From Cricetomys ansorgei (taxonomy: Eukaryota; Chordata; Mammalia; Rodentia; Nesomyidae): a stretch of 64,000 nucleotides of DNA. Positions within the stretch are counted from its first letter, which is position 1, and every line of letters starts with the position of its first letter. The stretch is from positions 8,824,501 through 8,888,500 of the forward strand of contig JAMJFZ010001133.1 in assembly GCA_026225945.1 (NCBI GenBank), written 5' to 3'. Shown one piece after another: positions 33,236 to 45,999 of the stretch. Under the pieces are notes generated by a model. That model had not been told where the DNA came from. It saw nothing but the letters and a program-made list of their open reading frames with translations, and searched no databases. Both the position numbers and the translations under genes were made by a program.

Positions 33236-34155
33236 TTAAATAACAAAAGAATAAGTGTATAAAGAAAATAAATAAAAATTTTAGAGTAGTCAAGACCACA
33301 TAACCAACATTAATGACTTTCAGATATTATTTTAATGTATTTCACTAAAATTAGTGAAATTTTAAATGAGAATTTTATGTTCCACTCAATAAAATCAACT
33401 CTATTTCTATTTTATAAATGAGTAAAACTGAATATTCTGCATCCAAAGTAAATGCCTATCAGTGTGTTGACATAATGTTTTTACATTAAAAGATTCTTGA
33501 CAAGTGTTTAGCATCCTCAGAGGCGATAGCATGTATTATGACCTGAGCTAAGGATAATAAGCATCAGGATGAGGAAGGAATCAAATTATATGTTAAGATG
33601 AATCCTTCTGACTGAGTGCCTACAATTAAAATAAAAAGTCAGTATCACTAGAAACAAATACATATGCCTCAATGCATTAAGGTATCAAGCCAGCTCTGGC
33701 CTGGTTCCATGATTGTAGATCTATGAGCAAGCAGTCTTCACAGGGTTCTGGTGTACAAATTCTTTACTCTTTACTCTTGTTTTAATTCTCAGTTATCATG
33801 TTTAATTTTAAATGATTTTTTAACACCTCACTCATTTTCACTGAACACCACAAATCTTGTAGGGAATCCTGTCACCTGAACCAGCACGCCCTCTGGAAAG
33901 CCAGCTAGAGGGCTTGGAATCTTCCAAGACCTACTTACATAGTTCATGAAGCATCACTGAGTAGTCCCAAAATCCAATGAGCTTAAGAAGAAGGGAAATG
34001 TCTCAGTTTCTAGAGTGGATCAATTTTTATAGACAATATCTGCCATACAATAGGAAAATATTCAAAAACATAGCACAGTGATTACCTTACATAAGGTAAC
34101 AACCCACAACTCAAAAAAAAAAAACCCTAAAACATTAAGAATACTGCATATGGCT
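33236..34155. other. Unassigned AT-rich DNA
   Basis: No recognised repeat except a small inverted repeat GCCCTCT...AGAGGGC at about 33888-33919. Confidence 0.4.
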
Positions 34156-34310
34156 AGAGAATAAGACAGGTAGAGGCTTTGCAACCAGCCGAGACCTGGT
34201 GTGTGACAATTTTCATATCTGAATCACTTAACTGTGAGATGGTATTAAATTAGGAAATTACCTGTCATGATTACTCATGAAAGAATTAAACATGTGTGCA
34301 TTTAGGTCTA
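34156..34310 (+). mobile_element. MIR-like ancient SINE
   Basis: GTGTGTGACAATTTTCATAT, CACTTAACTGTGAGATGGTA and GAAAGAATTAAACATGTGTG match the MIR order (acceptor region, 'cacttaac', 'gaggattaaatgag'). Weak, as expected for a SINE older than the mammalian radiation. Confidence 0.5.
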
Positions 34311-34463
34311 CTACCCATCAGTATTTTATTATTTAATTAAATTAAGCAAATCTTAATAATGACAAATTAGACATTTATTGTTTTGCAGTCCCAATAGCAT
34401 GAATTCCATTCTTGGATTCATAGGGATGATTGCGTTAACATTATGAAGAAGAGAGTATTAATT

Positions 34464-34755
34464 CACCAGTATTGCTACATACTCTGTGGCTCACACAGCA
34501 GACATTTATTTTTTCATTCCGGAGGCAGAAGTCTGAATCACAGTCAGCAGGGTGGCTCCTTCTGTGGGCTCTGAGAGATGGATCCGTTCCAGCCTCTCTC
34601 TTGCACTTACAAACAGCTGAATTATCCCAGAGGCTTTATATTGCCTTCTCTGTGTGTGTGTTTGTGTCCAAATTTCTTCTTTATAAAAGGCAGCTGGTCC
34701 TATAGAAGGAAGGCACACTCTAATGATCTCACTTCAACTTTTTGCATCTTTAAAT
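34464..34755 (-). mobile_element. MLT1-like MaLR LTR
   Basis: Reversed MLT1 pattern: GGAGGCAGAAGTCTGAATCA, GGTGGCTCCTTCTGTGGGCT, CTGTGTGTGTGTTTGTGTCC, TTCTTTATAAAAGGCAGCTG, CACACTCTAATGATCTCACT. These blocks are in the right order and spacing for this mammal-wide family. Confidence 0.7.
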
Positions 34756-34761
34756 TACCTT

Positions 34762-34968
34762 TCTCTACAGCTGGAGAGATTCTCGGTTGTTAAGAACTAA
34801 TACAGCTCTTGCAGAGGACCTGAGTTCACTTTCCAGCATTCGCATTGGATAGCTCACAATTACAATAATTCCAGCTCCAGCAGATCTGACGCCCTCTTCT
34901 GGCCCCTACAGGTGTACCACTTAGGTGTAGAAACACATTTCCATAGTTAACATAGAAAAATAAATATT
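34762..34968 (+). mobile_element. B2/B3 SINE
   Basis: ACAGCTGGAGAGATTCTCGG (box A region), GCAGAGGACCTGAGTTCAC (box B), CAGATCTGACGCCCTCTTCT and an A-rich tail AATAAATATTT. Confidence 0.9.
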
Positions 34969-36363
34969 TTTTCTCTCTCTCCTTTTTTATTGAAAATAAG
35001 TTCTTCTTTCATACATCCCACCACAGATTCCCCTCCTCTCACTTCTCCAGCTCCCTACCACCACATCCCATCTCCCCCAAGCCCACTTCCCTCCTATTTC
35101 CCTTCAGAAAAGAGCAGGCCTCCAAATGATAGCAGTCAAACACAACACAACAAGATACAATAAGAAAAGGCACAAACCCTCCTATTAAGGCTGGATGAGG
35201 CAACCCAGTAGGAAGCAAAGAGTCCCATGAGCAGGCAAGAGTCCGAGTCACTCCCACCCCCATCCCCACTGTTAGGAGTCTCACAGAAATACCAAGATAA
35301 CAACCCTAACACATAACGCAGAGGACCTGGTCCTGACCCATGCAGGCTCCACGACTGCCACTTCAGTCCCTGTGTGCTCCTGGTTTCCTTGATCCCCTCT
35401 GGTTTCTACAATCTTTTCCCACACTCTTCCATGGAGTTCCTCAAGCTCTAAGGGGAGGGACCAGATGGAGACGTCCAATTTAAACTCTTTCTCAGCATAA
35501 TGTCTAGCTGTGAGTCTCTGCACCTGTTCCCACATGCTGCCAGAGGAAAGCTCTCTGATGACTTTTGAACACAGCACTGATCTATGAGTATAGCAGAATA
35601 TTATTAAGATTCATTGTATTGATCTTCTTTTTTTTGCTAGTTGTGTTTGGTTCTATACTAGGTCTCTGGGCTATCCAGGCTCCATCCATCTAAACAATGT
35701 CAGATACGGGCTACCTCTCATGGTGTGGGCCTCAAGTTAAACCAGTCATTGATTGGCCACTCCTACAAGCTCAGCACCACCACTGTCCCAGCACATCTTG
35801 AAGTCTGGACAGATTGTATGTGGAAGGTTTTGTGTCTGGATTGGTGACTCAGTCCCATCACTGGGAGCCTTGCTTAGTTACAGAAGGCGATCAGTTCAGG
35901 CTATGTATCTCCCCCATTACCAGGACTCCTCACTTTGGTTACTCTCATAGATTCTAAGAAGTTTGCATGTCAGTAGGTTTCCACATACCCTCACATCTAG
36001 GCACCACCAATTCCAACTGTTTCTCCCAGTACTTTTTCTCCATTTCCCCCACATTATCCCTCCCACTCCTGTCCCTACCAGCCATACCATAGATTTCCCC
36101 TTCTCAAGGGGGATCTATGTGCCTACTCCCTAGAGTCCTCCTTGTTACATAGCCTCTTTGGGTCTGTGGATTATAGCATGATAATCCTTTACTTAACAGC
36201 TAATATCCACACATAAGTGAATATATACCATGTTTGTCTTTCTGGATCTGGGTTATCTCACTCAGAATGAATTTTTTCCTATTTCCATCCACTTGCCTGC
36301 AAATTTCACAATGTAATTTTTTAAATAGCTGAGTAATATTCCATTGTGTAACTGTTATACATT

Positions 36364-36480
36364 TTCTTTTTTATAATACTTTTATTAATAACTTGAGTTT
36401 CATACAATGTATCTTGATAACACCCTCTTCCCATTCCTACCTGAACCACTCTCCTGCCCCTTTGCCCTCAAGAAAACAAA
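36364..36480 (-). mobile_element. Nested LINE-1 3' end fragment
   Basis: A second reversed LINE-1 tail (CTTTTTTATAATACTTTTAT, GAGTTTCATACAATGTATCT) interrupts the first. TATACATTTT before it (about 36356) and TATACATATT after the purine tract (36782) may be its target duplication. The outer LINE-1 resumes at TTTCAGTTGAAGGACATCTG. Confidence 0.65.
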
Positions 36481-36484
36481 AAAT

Positions 36485-36748
<264 letters not shown>

Positions 36749-37323
36749 CGTTAAATCCAGATAGTGTGGCAGGAGTATGAATATACATATTTCAGTTGAA
36801 GGACATCTGGTTTGTTTCCAGTTTCTGGCTATTATGAATAAAGACACTATGTACATAGTTGAGCAAGTGTTCTTGTGGTAGGATGAAGCATCCTTTGAGT
36901 GTTTGCCCAAGAGTAGTACAGCTTGAACTTGAGGAAGATCAATTTCCAATTTTCTGAGGAACTGCCATATTAATTTCCACAATGGCAATGAAAGTTTGCA
37001 CTCCCACCAGCAATGGAGGAGTGTTCCTCTTGCTCCATATCCTCACAAGCAGGAACTGTCATTTGTGTTATTGAAGTTAGTCATTCTGACAGGGGTAAAT
37101 TGGAATCTCAAAGTAGCTCTGATTTGCATTTCCCAATGGGTAAGGATGATAAGCATTTCTTCAAGTGTTTCTCAGCCATTTGAGATTCCTCTATTGAGAA
37201 TTCCCTGTTTAGATCTGTACCCCATTTTTAATTGAATAACTTAGTTTGTTGAAATCTAGTTTCTCGGGTTCTTTATGTATTTTGGATATTAGTCTTCTAT
37301 CGGATGTAGAGTTGGTGAAGTTA

Positions 37324-37712
37324 TCTCATTCCAGAGATACAAGGATGGTTCAATATCCAAAAATCAGTCAATGTAATCCACCTAAAAAAAATACACATGA
37401 TCATTTCATTAGATGCTGAAAAATTCTTTGGCAAAATCCAATACCACTTCATGATAAAAAGTTCTGGGGAAATTAGAGATACAAGGGACATACGTAAACA
37501 TAATAGATGCAATGTACAGCAAGCCTAGAGCCAACGTGAAATTAAATAAAGAGAATTTCAAAGCAATGCTACTAAGATCAGGAACAAGACAAGGTTGTCT
37601 AATCTTTCCATATCTATTTTATATAGTACTTGAAGTTCTATCTAGAGCAATAAGACAACAGAAGATCAAGGCGATACACATTAAAAAAGAAGTCAAAGCA
37701 TCCATGTGAGAT
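37324..37712 (+). mobile_element. LINE-1 RT segment in inverted orientation (5' inversion)
   Basis: ATTCCAGAGATACAAGGATG, then the RT motif A region ([18 protein letters not shown] in one frame), then an open stretch at 37512-37709 with SGTRQGC and [13 protein letters not shown]. This is sense on the plus strand, opposite to the adjoining 34981-37323 segment. It ends just before where the FADD motif would be. The arrangement is what twin priming produces. Stops and frame changes make it inert. Confidence 0.88.
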
Positions 37713-37721
37713 ACTCCTTTC

Positions 37722-37850
37722 AAAAATCAAGGTGGAAGCACCTGAGGAGGTAGATCCCTGAGTTCTCTGAGATCCACATATACGCATGTGCCTTCATGCC
37801 ACACATATCTATACACATAAATTAATTAATTAGCTAATTAATTAATTCTT
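37722..37850 (+). mobile_element. B4-type SINE 3' fragment
   Basis: AAGGTGGAAGCACCTGAGGA, GAGATCCACATATACGCATG and GTGCCTTCATGCCACAC resemble the tail half of B4 elements, followed by an AATT-rich end. Confidence 0.5.
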
Positions 37851-38028
37851 TTTAATCTGCATGACTCCAAAAACATCTGCATATTAAATCATAAGGGGAA
37901 AAAAACCCTAACAAATTAACTATACTGTCTTCCATTTTTCCTTCAGGATAAACCTCTGGGGATGCATTTGTAGCAATGTCATTGGATTTCTCATTTTTTA
38001 CTCATGATTACAATTGAAATATTTAGGG

Positions 38029-38237
38029 TCAGTGAAATGACTACTCAAGGGGAAAGGCACTTGCTGCAAAGCTTATTGATCCAAAGTGGGGTTCCCTAGG
38101 GACCACATGGTGGAAGAAGGAATCAAACTCCTGAGGTAGTCCTCTGAGGACCTCTACATGTGCACTGGGTCTACATGTGGCTTTGACTCACACACGATAG
38201 ATAAATAGATACATACATACATACATACATACATGAT

Positions 38238-38284
<47 letters not shown>

Positions 38285-38290
38285 GGAAGA
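38029..38290 (+). mobile_element. tRNA-derived SINE (ID/B4-like) with (ATAC)n(GATA)n tail
   Basis: GGTCAGTGAAATGACTACTC, GGGGAAAGGCACTTGCTGCA, GGGACCACATGGTGGAAG and GTCCTCTGAGGACCTC are the landmarks, in order. ATAC units (38210-38234) and GATA units (38238-38284) have grown from the tail. Confidence 0.85.
38238..38284. repeat. (GATA)n microsatellite
   Basis: About 11 GATA units, preceded by six ATAC units. Confidence 0.96.
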
Positions 38291-40469
38291 TACATAGATA
38301 AATCAAATGCTAAACAAACTGTATTATTTGGTAAAAGACTAGTATAATTTGGTAAGGGATTGCCTGTATTCAGCCTTACTTGCTGATTGTTGTTATTTCT
38401 TAATTTTGCTTATTTATAAAATTACAATTAACTTGTCTTTCTTCTGTGGAAGTTCATGTAGCTAAAGAAATTAATTATAAAGCTACATAATCAATTATAC
38501 TACATTGACCTGAAATTTAGTACTATTTCACTATAATTGGGACAAATTAAAATCTGCCACATTCAGAATAAATTTTTAAAATGTGCACCCGCACCAAGAC
38601 TCTGAATGCATTAAAATAAGAAGCAAAATTGTTTCTTAATAAAAAACCATTGCTGTACATGAAGAAAACTTTTCCTTTTGAAAATAAAATTAGGATGGTG
38701 TAGAAATACTGAAGTTAGGAAAATGCTTGGAAGAGGGGAAGGGCAAAATCCTAATCGTTCCCACCAAAACTCATCTTATTCTCCTTTCTTTATTTATGAA
38801 AAGAGGTTCTCATTACAGAAAATGGAACTTGAGAGCCTAGTTCATTAGGACCAAAGTAGTTTTCTTTCACAATTTATAGGAACTGTAAAAACTAGTAATA
38901 GGGATCCCTTTTACTTATAAGAATTTAAATGTAAAAAAATTAAACTTTTAGTGTAGCAGTTTGTTAGAGAGAAATCAAAGTTTTTCAACAAACTTTGTAG
39001 TATATAACCATATAAGTGAAGAACAAATTATGTGGAATGCCATTGTATGATTGTGGACAGCTAACAATGATAGGGTAAGAGTCACTAAAGGCTTTAAGGA
39101 TAAATGGATTGAGCCTCTATGAATGACAATGAAGTGAAATAATTCTCACAACATTTTTGTGTAAAGCCTGCCTCCTTTGAAGCAATGCAACATTTTAAAG
39201 TGTTATGACAGGTTTTCTTTTATTTTGGATATTTATATTGCCATCTTGAAGTCATACAGCATATAGAAAGAGCCACACCAGATGTCTGAGGTCATGCTAC
39301 AAGATGAAATTTATAAGGATGACATCAAGCATGTAGGGACCTAGCAGAACTCTCACAAGTGATTTATGAGCAATTAATCAACATGATTGTAAGCAGATCT
39401 AAAATTCCTTCCAAAATGTACATAAATTTCAGAGATCATGTAAGCTTATGGTGTTGGAAATGGAATCTGTGAGTCTAGAAATTCAGAATCTAAAGCATAC
39501 AACTTGTTCTGCTTTTCTTCAATCAGGTATTTGTGTTTCTTTTAGGTTTCTTACTATTTAACCACAAGTTTGTCACCCATAACTAGGCATAGATTGATTT
39601 GATCAAGTGGACAAGCACATTCATTTAAAAAAAACTCCATCCAGAGAAAGGATTTTCTTCCCACTGAACTCTTAAATGAAGTTTGAATGACACTGGTTTC
39701 CATTTAAAAGTGGCAATATCATTTTGATTTATCTAAATAACTTCTACATCTCTTTTTCTTATTCACTATTCGCAAGAATCTTAAAGTGGTCATGGTAACC
39801 ATTAAGAAAGACCTGACAATAAAGCAGAGGTGAGCGTATTACCTGGGAAGTCCAACCATTACTCAGGCACCCTGCCTGTGCACATTTCACCTCCTGGGTT
39901 TGAGCAACCAGCAGTGATACACAGAGTTTACTTTCTAGGATATATTGGCATACAGCCAAACAGATTTATTTTCTGTATAATTCTAGGAGGTCTTGAGAAG
40001 AAAAATAAAGCAGATATGAAAATGGTGAGGAAGACTCCGAGACAAAATGTTATTAGAAGGAAGGAAATGACAAAAGGTAAGAAACCCAGCAATATGAGTA
40101 TCATGTTAATGACAACAACCTCGGATCTGTAGGAAAAATGTCCAAGTGGAGAGCTCTTGATCTATACTGAGGTAGGAGCATGTTTAATATTGTAAAGGTT
40201 GTCACTGTGAGTGGTGAGAAGATAAGAATGGAAATTATGGAAAGAGAAAGCCAGTGGCAATGAAGTTATGTGACTTATAAGCCATCCAGCATGATTTCTC
40301 AGTTCTTGGGTGAACACAGAACCTCAGAATGAGAACAAAGAAAGTGGTAAGGAGCGATGTGGACACAGGTAGGGAGCGAGAAAGATAATCTGAGAGTCTG
40401 ACAATGGTAAGGCAGGCAGGCTGCTGAGGTATAGAGGGTTACCAATGGCTGTATCCATGGGCAAACAGG
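38291..40469. other. Unassigned AT-rich DNA
   Basis: About 2.2 kb with no recognised repeat, RNA gene or coding signal. Frames at 39759-39959 (minus) and 39830-40132 (plus, 100 codons) overlap each other and show no recognisable domain. Confidence 0.4.
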
Positions 40470-40822
40470 ATTTTTTTTTATTTTAAATTTTAATGTTTTG
40501 AGAATTTTAAATCTGAGTATTGTATTTACATCATATCCACCTCTCCCTCTTCTTCCTCGAACTCATTCTTTGCCCCCAACTTCTTCTCAAGCTCATGACT
40601 TCTTCTATAATTTACACACACACACACACACACACGTACCCCACACACATCACACACACACACACATCACACACACACATACATCACACACACACACACA
40701 GACACACACACATACACACACACACACACATCACACACACACATCACACACACATATATCACACACACACACACAGACACACATACATCACACACACATC
40801 ACACACACACATCACACACACA

Positions 40823-40859
<37 letters not shown>

Positions 40860-41050
40860 ACATTTAGAGTTGCTTTTAGGTACAGATGTTTAGAGATGTC
40901 CACCTAGGTTTGAGTAATCTATCATTAGCTCCTTCCTTTAGAAGACTTGTCTCTCCTTCTCTCGGCAGTCATTGATTCCCTATAGTTCTTCATTTAGGGG
41001 TGGAGCTCTGAGAAATCTCTCCTATCAGTAACTTTGAACATACTGTCTTA
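40470..41050 (-). mobile_element. LINE-1 3' UTR fragment, reversed
   Basis: ATTTTTTTTTATTTTAAAT (reversed tail), TTTTGAGAATTTTAAATCTG, ATCATATCCACCTCTCCCTC, then after the CA array CTCTCGGCAGTCATTGATTC and GTTCTTCATTTAGGGGTGGA. This parallels the left part of 31885-33235 (CTCTTTGTCTAGGGGTGGGA). Confidence 0.55.
40614..40857. repeat. Long interrupted (CA)n array
   Basis: About 244 bp of CA repeats broken by regularly spaced TCA and GA interruptions (CACATCACAC and CACAGACAC), giving a higher-order pattern rather than a pure run. Confidence 0.97.
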
Positions 41051-43088
41051 TAACATCTATCAACTCAAATCATCTGCTACTGTTTAGACACCCTGTTTAT
41101 CAAGCTTGTTAAAGCCATTACTCCATCTTGTAGGACACCTTTGTAGTGTTTCATAATTTTGAGTTTTTTTGTGTTTGCTTTCATGAGATTTCTTGGTAAG
41201 ACTCATGCAGCCAGTGGGACTGTCACCCTGCTTCCTCCTATTGTCTCACACCTGCCACTGCCCTTTGAGCCAGTGCTTCTTCTAATTTCTTACTGTAGGA
41301 ATCCAAGCATCATTTGGTTAAAGAAAAATGAATCTAAACAAAATAGAAAAAAATGAAGTAAACAGCAGACATAGATATACATATAGACACATATACCAGA
41401 CTGTTCCTAATCTGTATCCCATGTTTCCAATAGATTCAGAATGTTTTTGGAGAGCAGCATCAGGAAATGACCAACTTATCCATTTCACAATATTACCAAA
41501 GCCAGTAAAATTCTGCTTATGTTTTGATCTGGGGTGTGATGTCAATAATGAATAAGAAAATTAGTCATAGTCACAGTTAAAGATACAATAAATATCAACT
41601 CAAACTTACATAATTGGAATTTAGCATTTAATTAAAAAATTGTAAGTAAAGGGAAACTCTCCGGGCAAGCAAAAACATAGAAAGAATGAAGTCAATGTTT
41701 AATGTTGGAATCCTTTCTTCTATCCTTGAAGTCAGATTCCTACAGCTGAGAGAGGAGCTTTTCATTGTACTTATAGGACATCAGATACAGGAAACAGAAA
41801 CAATATATTTTTAGCAAAGTAGCTGCAGTGGCTTTGCAGGTTTCATTTACAGTTCACAGTCTTATCTCTGCCCTGGCATTCTTAAGTAGTTCGTGACATA
41901 TTAAACTCTACAAAAGTTAAAAACTTTCCCAGATTTGATTATGCGGCAGAGAAAAAAAGAGCTGAAAAAAAATCTAATTGATTTTTACTTTATCAATCAT
42001 TTGTAGAACTGTATCCTTGCGTATATTGAATTTTCAATTCAAATATAAAGATAATTTCATTCCAACAAGAAATTGTCTTTGACTTACTACAAAGAAGATC
42101 CTTGTAATTTGTGATGCCTTTTACCCATTTAGGAAACCGAGAATGTACTAGCTGAACAACAAAACTTGTTACAGCACAGCCAGCTTCATTTGAACATAGT
42201 TAATGAATCAGAGCAACACATAAAGAAATGGCAAGGATCCAATTTGCCTTACTCTCTGTGGAGTCTGTGTCTGGCACGTCTGTGCTTTTATTGATAGGAC
42301 AATAATATATTTAGTTCTATCCTACAACCACAACTCTAGTATGTTCAATATGTTCGTTGTAGCTCAAATTAATATGCAGGAGAATGTATTTGAAAAAAAA
42401 TTGATTCTGCGTGACACTAAATCATTACACTTGTTTGTAATACATTCGTTGAAATCAGGACTATAATTAACAAGATTATGTCATAAATAAAGTGTGAAGA
42501 AGCTACAAAGAAAGGCACGCTGACAATTACACAGAGTACCACTGAGTTAGCTTCAGAAGAGAAGGATGAAGGAATATTTTCCATGACAGCTGGAGCAAAT
42601 TTGGACTTTGTTACATTGTATTATGATTACTTTTTCTTCTACAATTTGGAAATATATGTATTATTTCTTAGCTCAGTTTCTACAAAATATTATCAGACTC
42701 CTACCTAATTCTCTGCTTGTTCATCTATTATTCTAGTACGATTAGCAGCAAGCTTCTTAGATTACTGACATTACCTATCATTATTGAAGATCAATGCTCT
42801 AGGTCACCTGGCAAGCCAGTAAAGACTATTGAGTGTTGAAAATAGCACTCACATGTATCTAGTCTCCAGGTTATCATCCCACTAATCATGCAGTTTTGCT
42901 AATGGAAAAGGAGGCAATACACAACATAGCTTCCAATATCTTGTATTTTGCATGTATATAATTTTGTGGCACTTTTAGCTCATCTTTCAAGCTGTGCTCA
43001 AATATTTTGATAACTCAGAATACCATCACTTCACATATTGTGAAATTTGAGAGTAAAAACATTGCTCTACCAAAAATGAAATTGTAAA
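41051..43088. other. Unassigned AT-rich DNA
   Basis: About 2 kb, apparently mostly single-copy, containing the 42412-42490 segment that resembles 16191-16275. Confidence 0.45.
42412..42490. repeat. Unassigned segment similar to 16191-16275
   Basis: TGACACTAAATCATTA, GTTTGTAATAC, TTGAAATCAGGACTATAATT and AAGATTATG follow the same order and strand as at 16191. Confidence 0.5.
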
Positions 43089-43238
43089 TCTGAGAGCAGT
43101 GGCTCATACCTTTAATCACAGCACTCAGGAATCTTAAGAACCACAACCCTGAGTTTGAGGCCAGCAGAGGTTATAGTGGGTTCCATCTTAGACTAGGCTG
43201 GAATGGGACCCTGCCTCAAAAAGCAAATAAATAAATAA
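43089..43238 (+). mobile_element. B1-type SINE, old copy
   Basis: GAGCAGTGGCTCATACCTTT, AATCACAGCACTCAGGAATC, CCTGAGTTTGAGGCCAGC and GACCCTGCCTCAAAAAGC with an AAAT tail. Resembles proto-B1 more than modern B1. Confidence 0.85.
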
Positions 43239-44059
43239 AAACAATGGAGTGAACATTTCAAGGATGAAGTTTTTGTATATTTGTATATTGTATATATGCA
43301 ATACTTATAAACATTAAATTACATTTTCAGACTTTATTCTTGTTATTCATTGTAATGTTTCTCATTGCTTAAAAGAGGAAACAGTATGATAAAATCAGAT
43401 AAGAACTTTATTTGATAAAAATGTTTTCATTTCTTGGTAAACAAGTAATTGTTTGGATTTATAGCTAGAATAAGTTCTCTATTACTTTTTCACAAAATTC
43501 TTAACAAGATTGTATGTTGAGTGAAATGGCCTTTGGCTTTTCATTGCATGTCAGTGTTGTCTGAATCATTTCTATAATGAAGAGAAGTTACTCTAGTCAA
43601 ATTTTGGCCCTGATTACATTTCAGTTTACTTTAATGAATATTATTTAACTATTAGTTTCAAACACATTCAACTCCACAATAATTCAGATGTCCCAGTGCT
43701 GCTATATAACTATTTTGTTATAGCCAAACTTTTGTTTCACCATGATTCTTTGAAAAACTCATGTTTTTTCTCTCAGAGAAGCCATCCCCATTGCCGCAGT
43801 AAATTCCAACCCAAGAGACCAGTCATTCCCAAGACAGCACTGTATTTCTTCCACAACATAAATGTCATATACTATAGCATCTAAAGTCAGATGTTCTACA
43901 AACACTGAAATAATATATGTGTGTGTGTGTATATATAAAATTCTAATATGCTTATTGAAAATTTAACAGTATATGAAGTAAGAATTCCTTTTAATGGAAA
44001 TCAAAAGCTTCAATGAAGAGCTGAGTTCGATTTGAATAATGAAAAGTAGTAATCTAAAG
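43239..44059. other. Unassigned AT-rich DNA
   Basis: No recognised repeat. A short TG/TA tract lies at about 43915-43937. Confidence 0.4.
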
Positions 44060-44325
44060 GCCGAAGCAATGGCTCCAGATGACCTGAGTTTAGAACCCCA
44101 GCACCCGTGTAAAAGTGAGGTGCACTGAGATAACCCAGGTCTGTAACCCAGCACTGTGTGGAAAGACAAATAGATCCTGGGAGCTTGTTGACCATCCTAT
44201 CAAGATGAATTGCAAGCCCTAGGTCCAGGGAGAAACCTTGTCTTAAAAAATAAGGTGGAGAACAATAAAAGACGATTCTCAGGTCTGGCCTTTATATGAT
44301 ACATGCACATACATACACCACATGG
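44060..44325 (+). mobile_element. B4 SINE
   Basis: GATGACCTGAGTTTAGAACC, CCAGCACCCGTGTAAAAGTG, GTCTGTAACCCAGCACTGTG, GGTCCAGGGAGAAACCTTGT and CTTAAAAAATAAGGTGGAGA are in the B4 order, followed by a CATACA-rich tail. Confidence 0.88.
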
Positions 44326-44391
44326 ATGGAAGGAAGGAAGGAAGGAAGGAAGGAAGGAAGGAAGGAAGGAAGGAAGGAAGGAAGGAAGGAA
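44326..44391. repeat. (GGAA)n microsatellite
   Basis: About 16 GGAA units grown on the tail of the B4. Confidence 0.97.
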
Positions 44392-44705
44392 ACAATATCA
44401 AATTCTACTATGCTATTAATGAGGGATACCGGCCCTCATAATGCTGGGTTGTGTATATTGAATCTGACACTGTAAGTTTTTGTCCACTCTATAGTGAAAT
44501 GAAGATTCTATGTGAAATCTTTAAGGCTCAATTAAAGGCAATTTCACAGGTTTTACCTGGCAGGTCCATGAAGAAATTTCTGTCCCTACACTAAACTGCT
44601 GCCAATATAGTGCTATTTTCTGGAATGCTTAGGTGTAGTTGTGGATGTAATCTGGGGCAAAGCACAGTTTATTCTTTTGTCTAATTAAATCACTGGTTCT
44701 AGCCT

Positions 44706-44748
44706 GGAGCCCTGGAGCCCTTGGAGCCCTTGGAGCCCTTGGAGCCCT
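44706..44748. repeat. 9-bp minisatellite, unit GGAGCCCTT
   Basis: Five units in tandem; the first and last are shortened or altered. Confidence 0.9.
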
Positions 44749-44982
44749 GAAGCATTTAGGCCACTTTACAATCTAGTTTTAATCCTTGAACTGGAAGGCT
44801 TCACCCTTCCTACAATCTAGAACATTTAAACTGCTAGCCTGGAACTTTAAGGCTTTCAGCCCTACCTTTCAAGACCTACTGCTGACTGAACCACTCTGAC
44901 TCAACTCAGATGTCACTTCCTGTGAGACACTGACTCCTTCTGAGTTCTGTTTCCTGTGTCTGCTTCCACTGTTTTTTTCTAG

Positions 44983-45085
44983 GCATTAAAGGCCTGGCCC
45001 ACCATTGCTTTCTGAATACTGGGATTAAAGGTATTTGCTACTACCATTTTCTGAACACTGGATTAAAGGTGTGTCTACATTCCAT
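44983..45085. repeat. 39-bp tandem repeat built from a B1-like tail
   Basis: Units begin GCATTAAAGG (44983), GGATTAAAGG (45022) and GGATTAAAGG (45060), with the shared blocks CCATTNNNTTTCTGAA and ACACTG. The unit start resembles the 'GGGATTAAAGG' part of reversed B1. It lies in a region (44700-45110) that looks like a composite rodent repeat which I cannot name. Confidence 0.7.
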
Positions 45086-45109
45086 ACATAACATGCAGAC
45101 CTCTGAATG

Positions 45110-45767
45110 TAGCCCTGGAATATAAACCTTAGCTTTCACACAGACTATTCCTCTACGCTTAGCAGTAGCAAAGAAATCCAGGCTCTTGGGCCAAGCATAT
45201 TCATGGCTGTTTCTCATTCAGAACCTCCAACTGGAGGCTGCTATCAGGGAATGCCTCTGAAATACTCTTCAAGAGCATCTGTGAAGCACTTTTTCATAAT
45301 TAAGCTACTTTTCTTAGTTCTGGTTCATTACTTTCCACTCCTGCTCCTCTCTATTTCTGTCTCTCTCAACATTCTGGAGTTGGTAAGAAGAGAAAGTGTT
45401 ACATACTGGGGCATAGTGCACTAAGACAATCTCCTCTGTCTAAAGCATGTGTCATCTCAGCACTAGTGCTGCTGTTTCAGAGGAAATGGACCATGGTGAA
45501 CCAGTGCCTATTCCCATGACCAGTAACCCTATTACAGAAGGCCAATAAAGACCTCAAGTCACTTGAAATTTCACACAGTGAACTGATCATCTTGTACGTT
45601 AGGGCTCAAGGTGCTTTATGGTTTCACTTTTCACTTAGTTGTCTTCCTTCAGCTAAGATGAGGCTAATGACATGTCAATAAACATTTGTGTATTTGAAAA
45701 TTTCCTACGCGACAAGAAAATTCTTTTTCTTAAAATATAGAGTATATATCTATTGATGGAAAGATGG
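45110..45767. other. Unassigned DNA
   Basis: No recognised repeat or coding feature; short frames only. Confidence 0.4.
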
Positions 45768-45946
45768 TAGATAGATAGATACATATATACATACATACAT
45801 AGATGATAGAAATACACACATTGATAGATGATAGATAGATAGATAGAACATAGATAAATACATGCTAAATGATAGACAGACAGATGAGAAATTATAGATA
45901 GATGATAGAGAAGATAGTTGATAGATGATAGATGACAAACATAGAT

Positions 45947-45999
<53 letters not shown>

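Noticed and set aside
33888..33919. GCCCTCT ... AGAGGGC inverted repeat as a regulatory hairpin
   Set aside because: Seven-base arms with an 18-base spacer are expected by chance.
40498..40893. 131-codon and 115-codon frames rich in His and Thr
   Set aside because: Translation of the CA microsatellite in LINE-1 3' UTR sequence.
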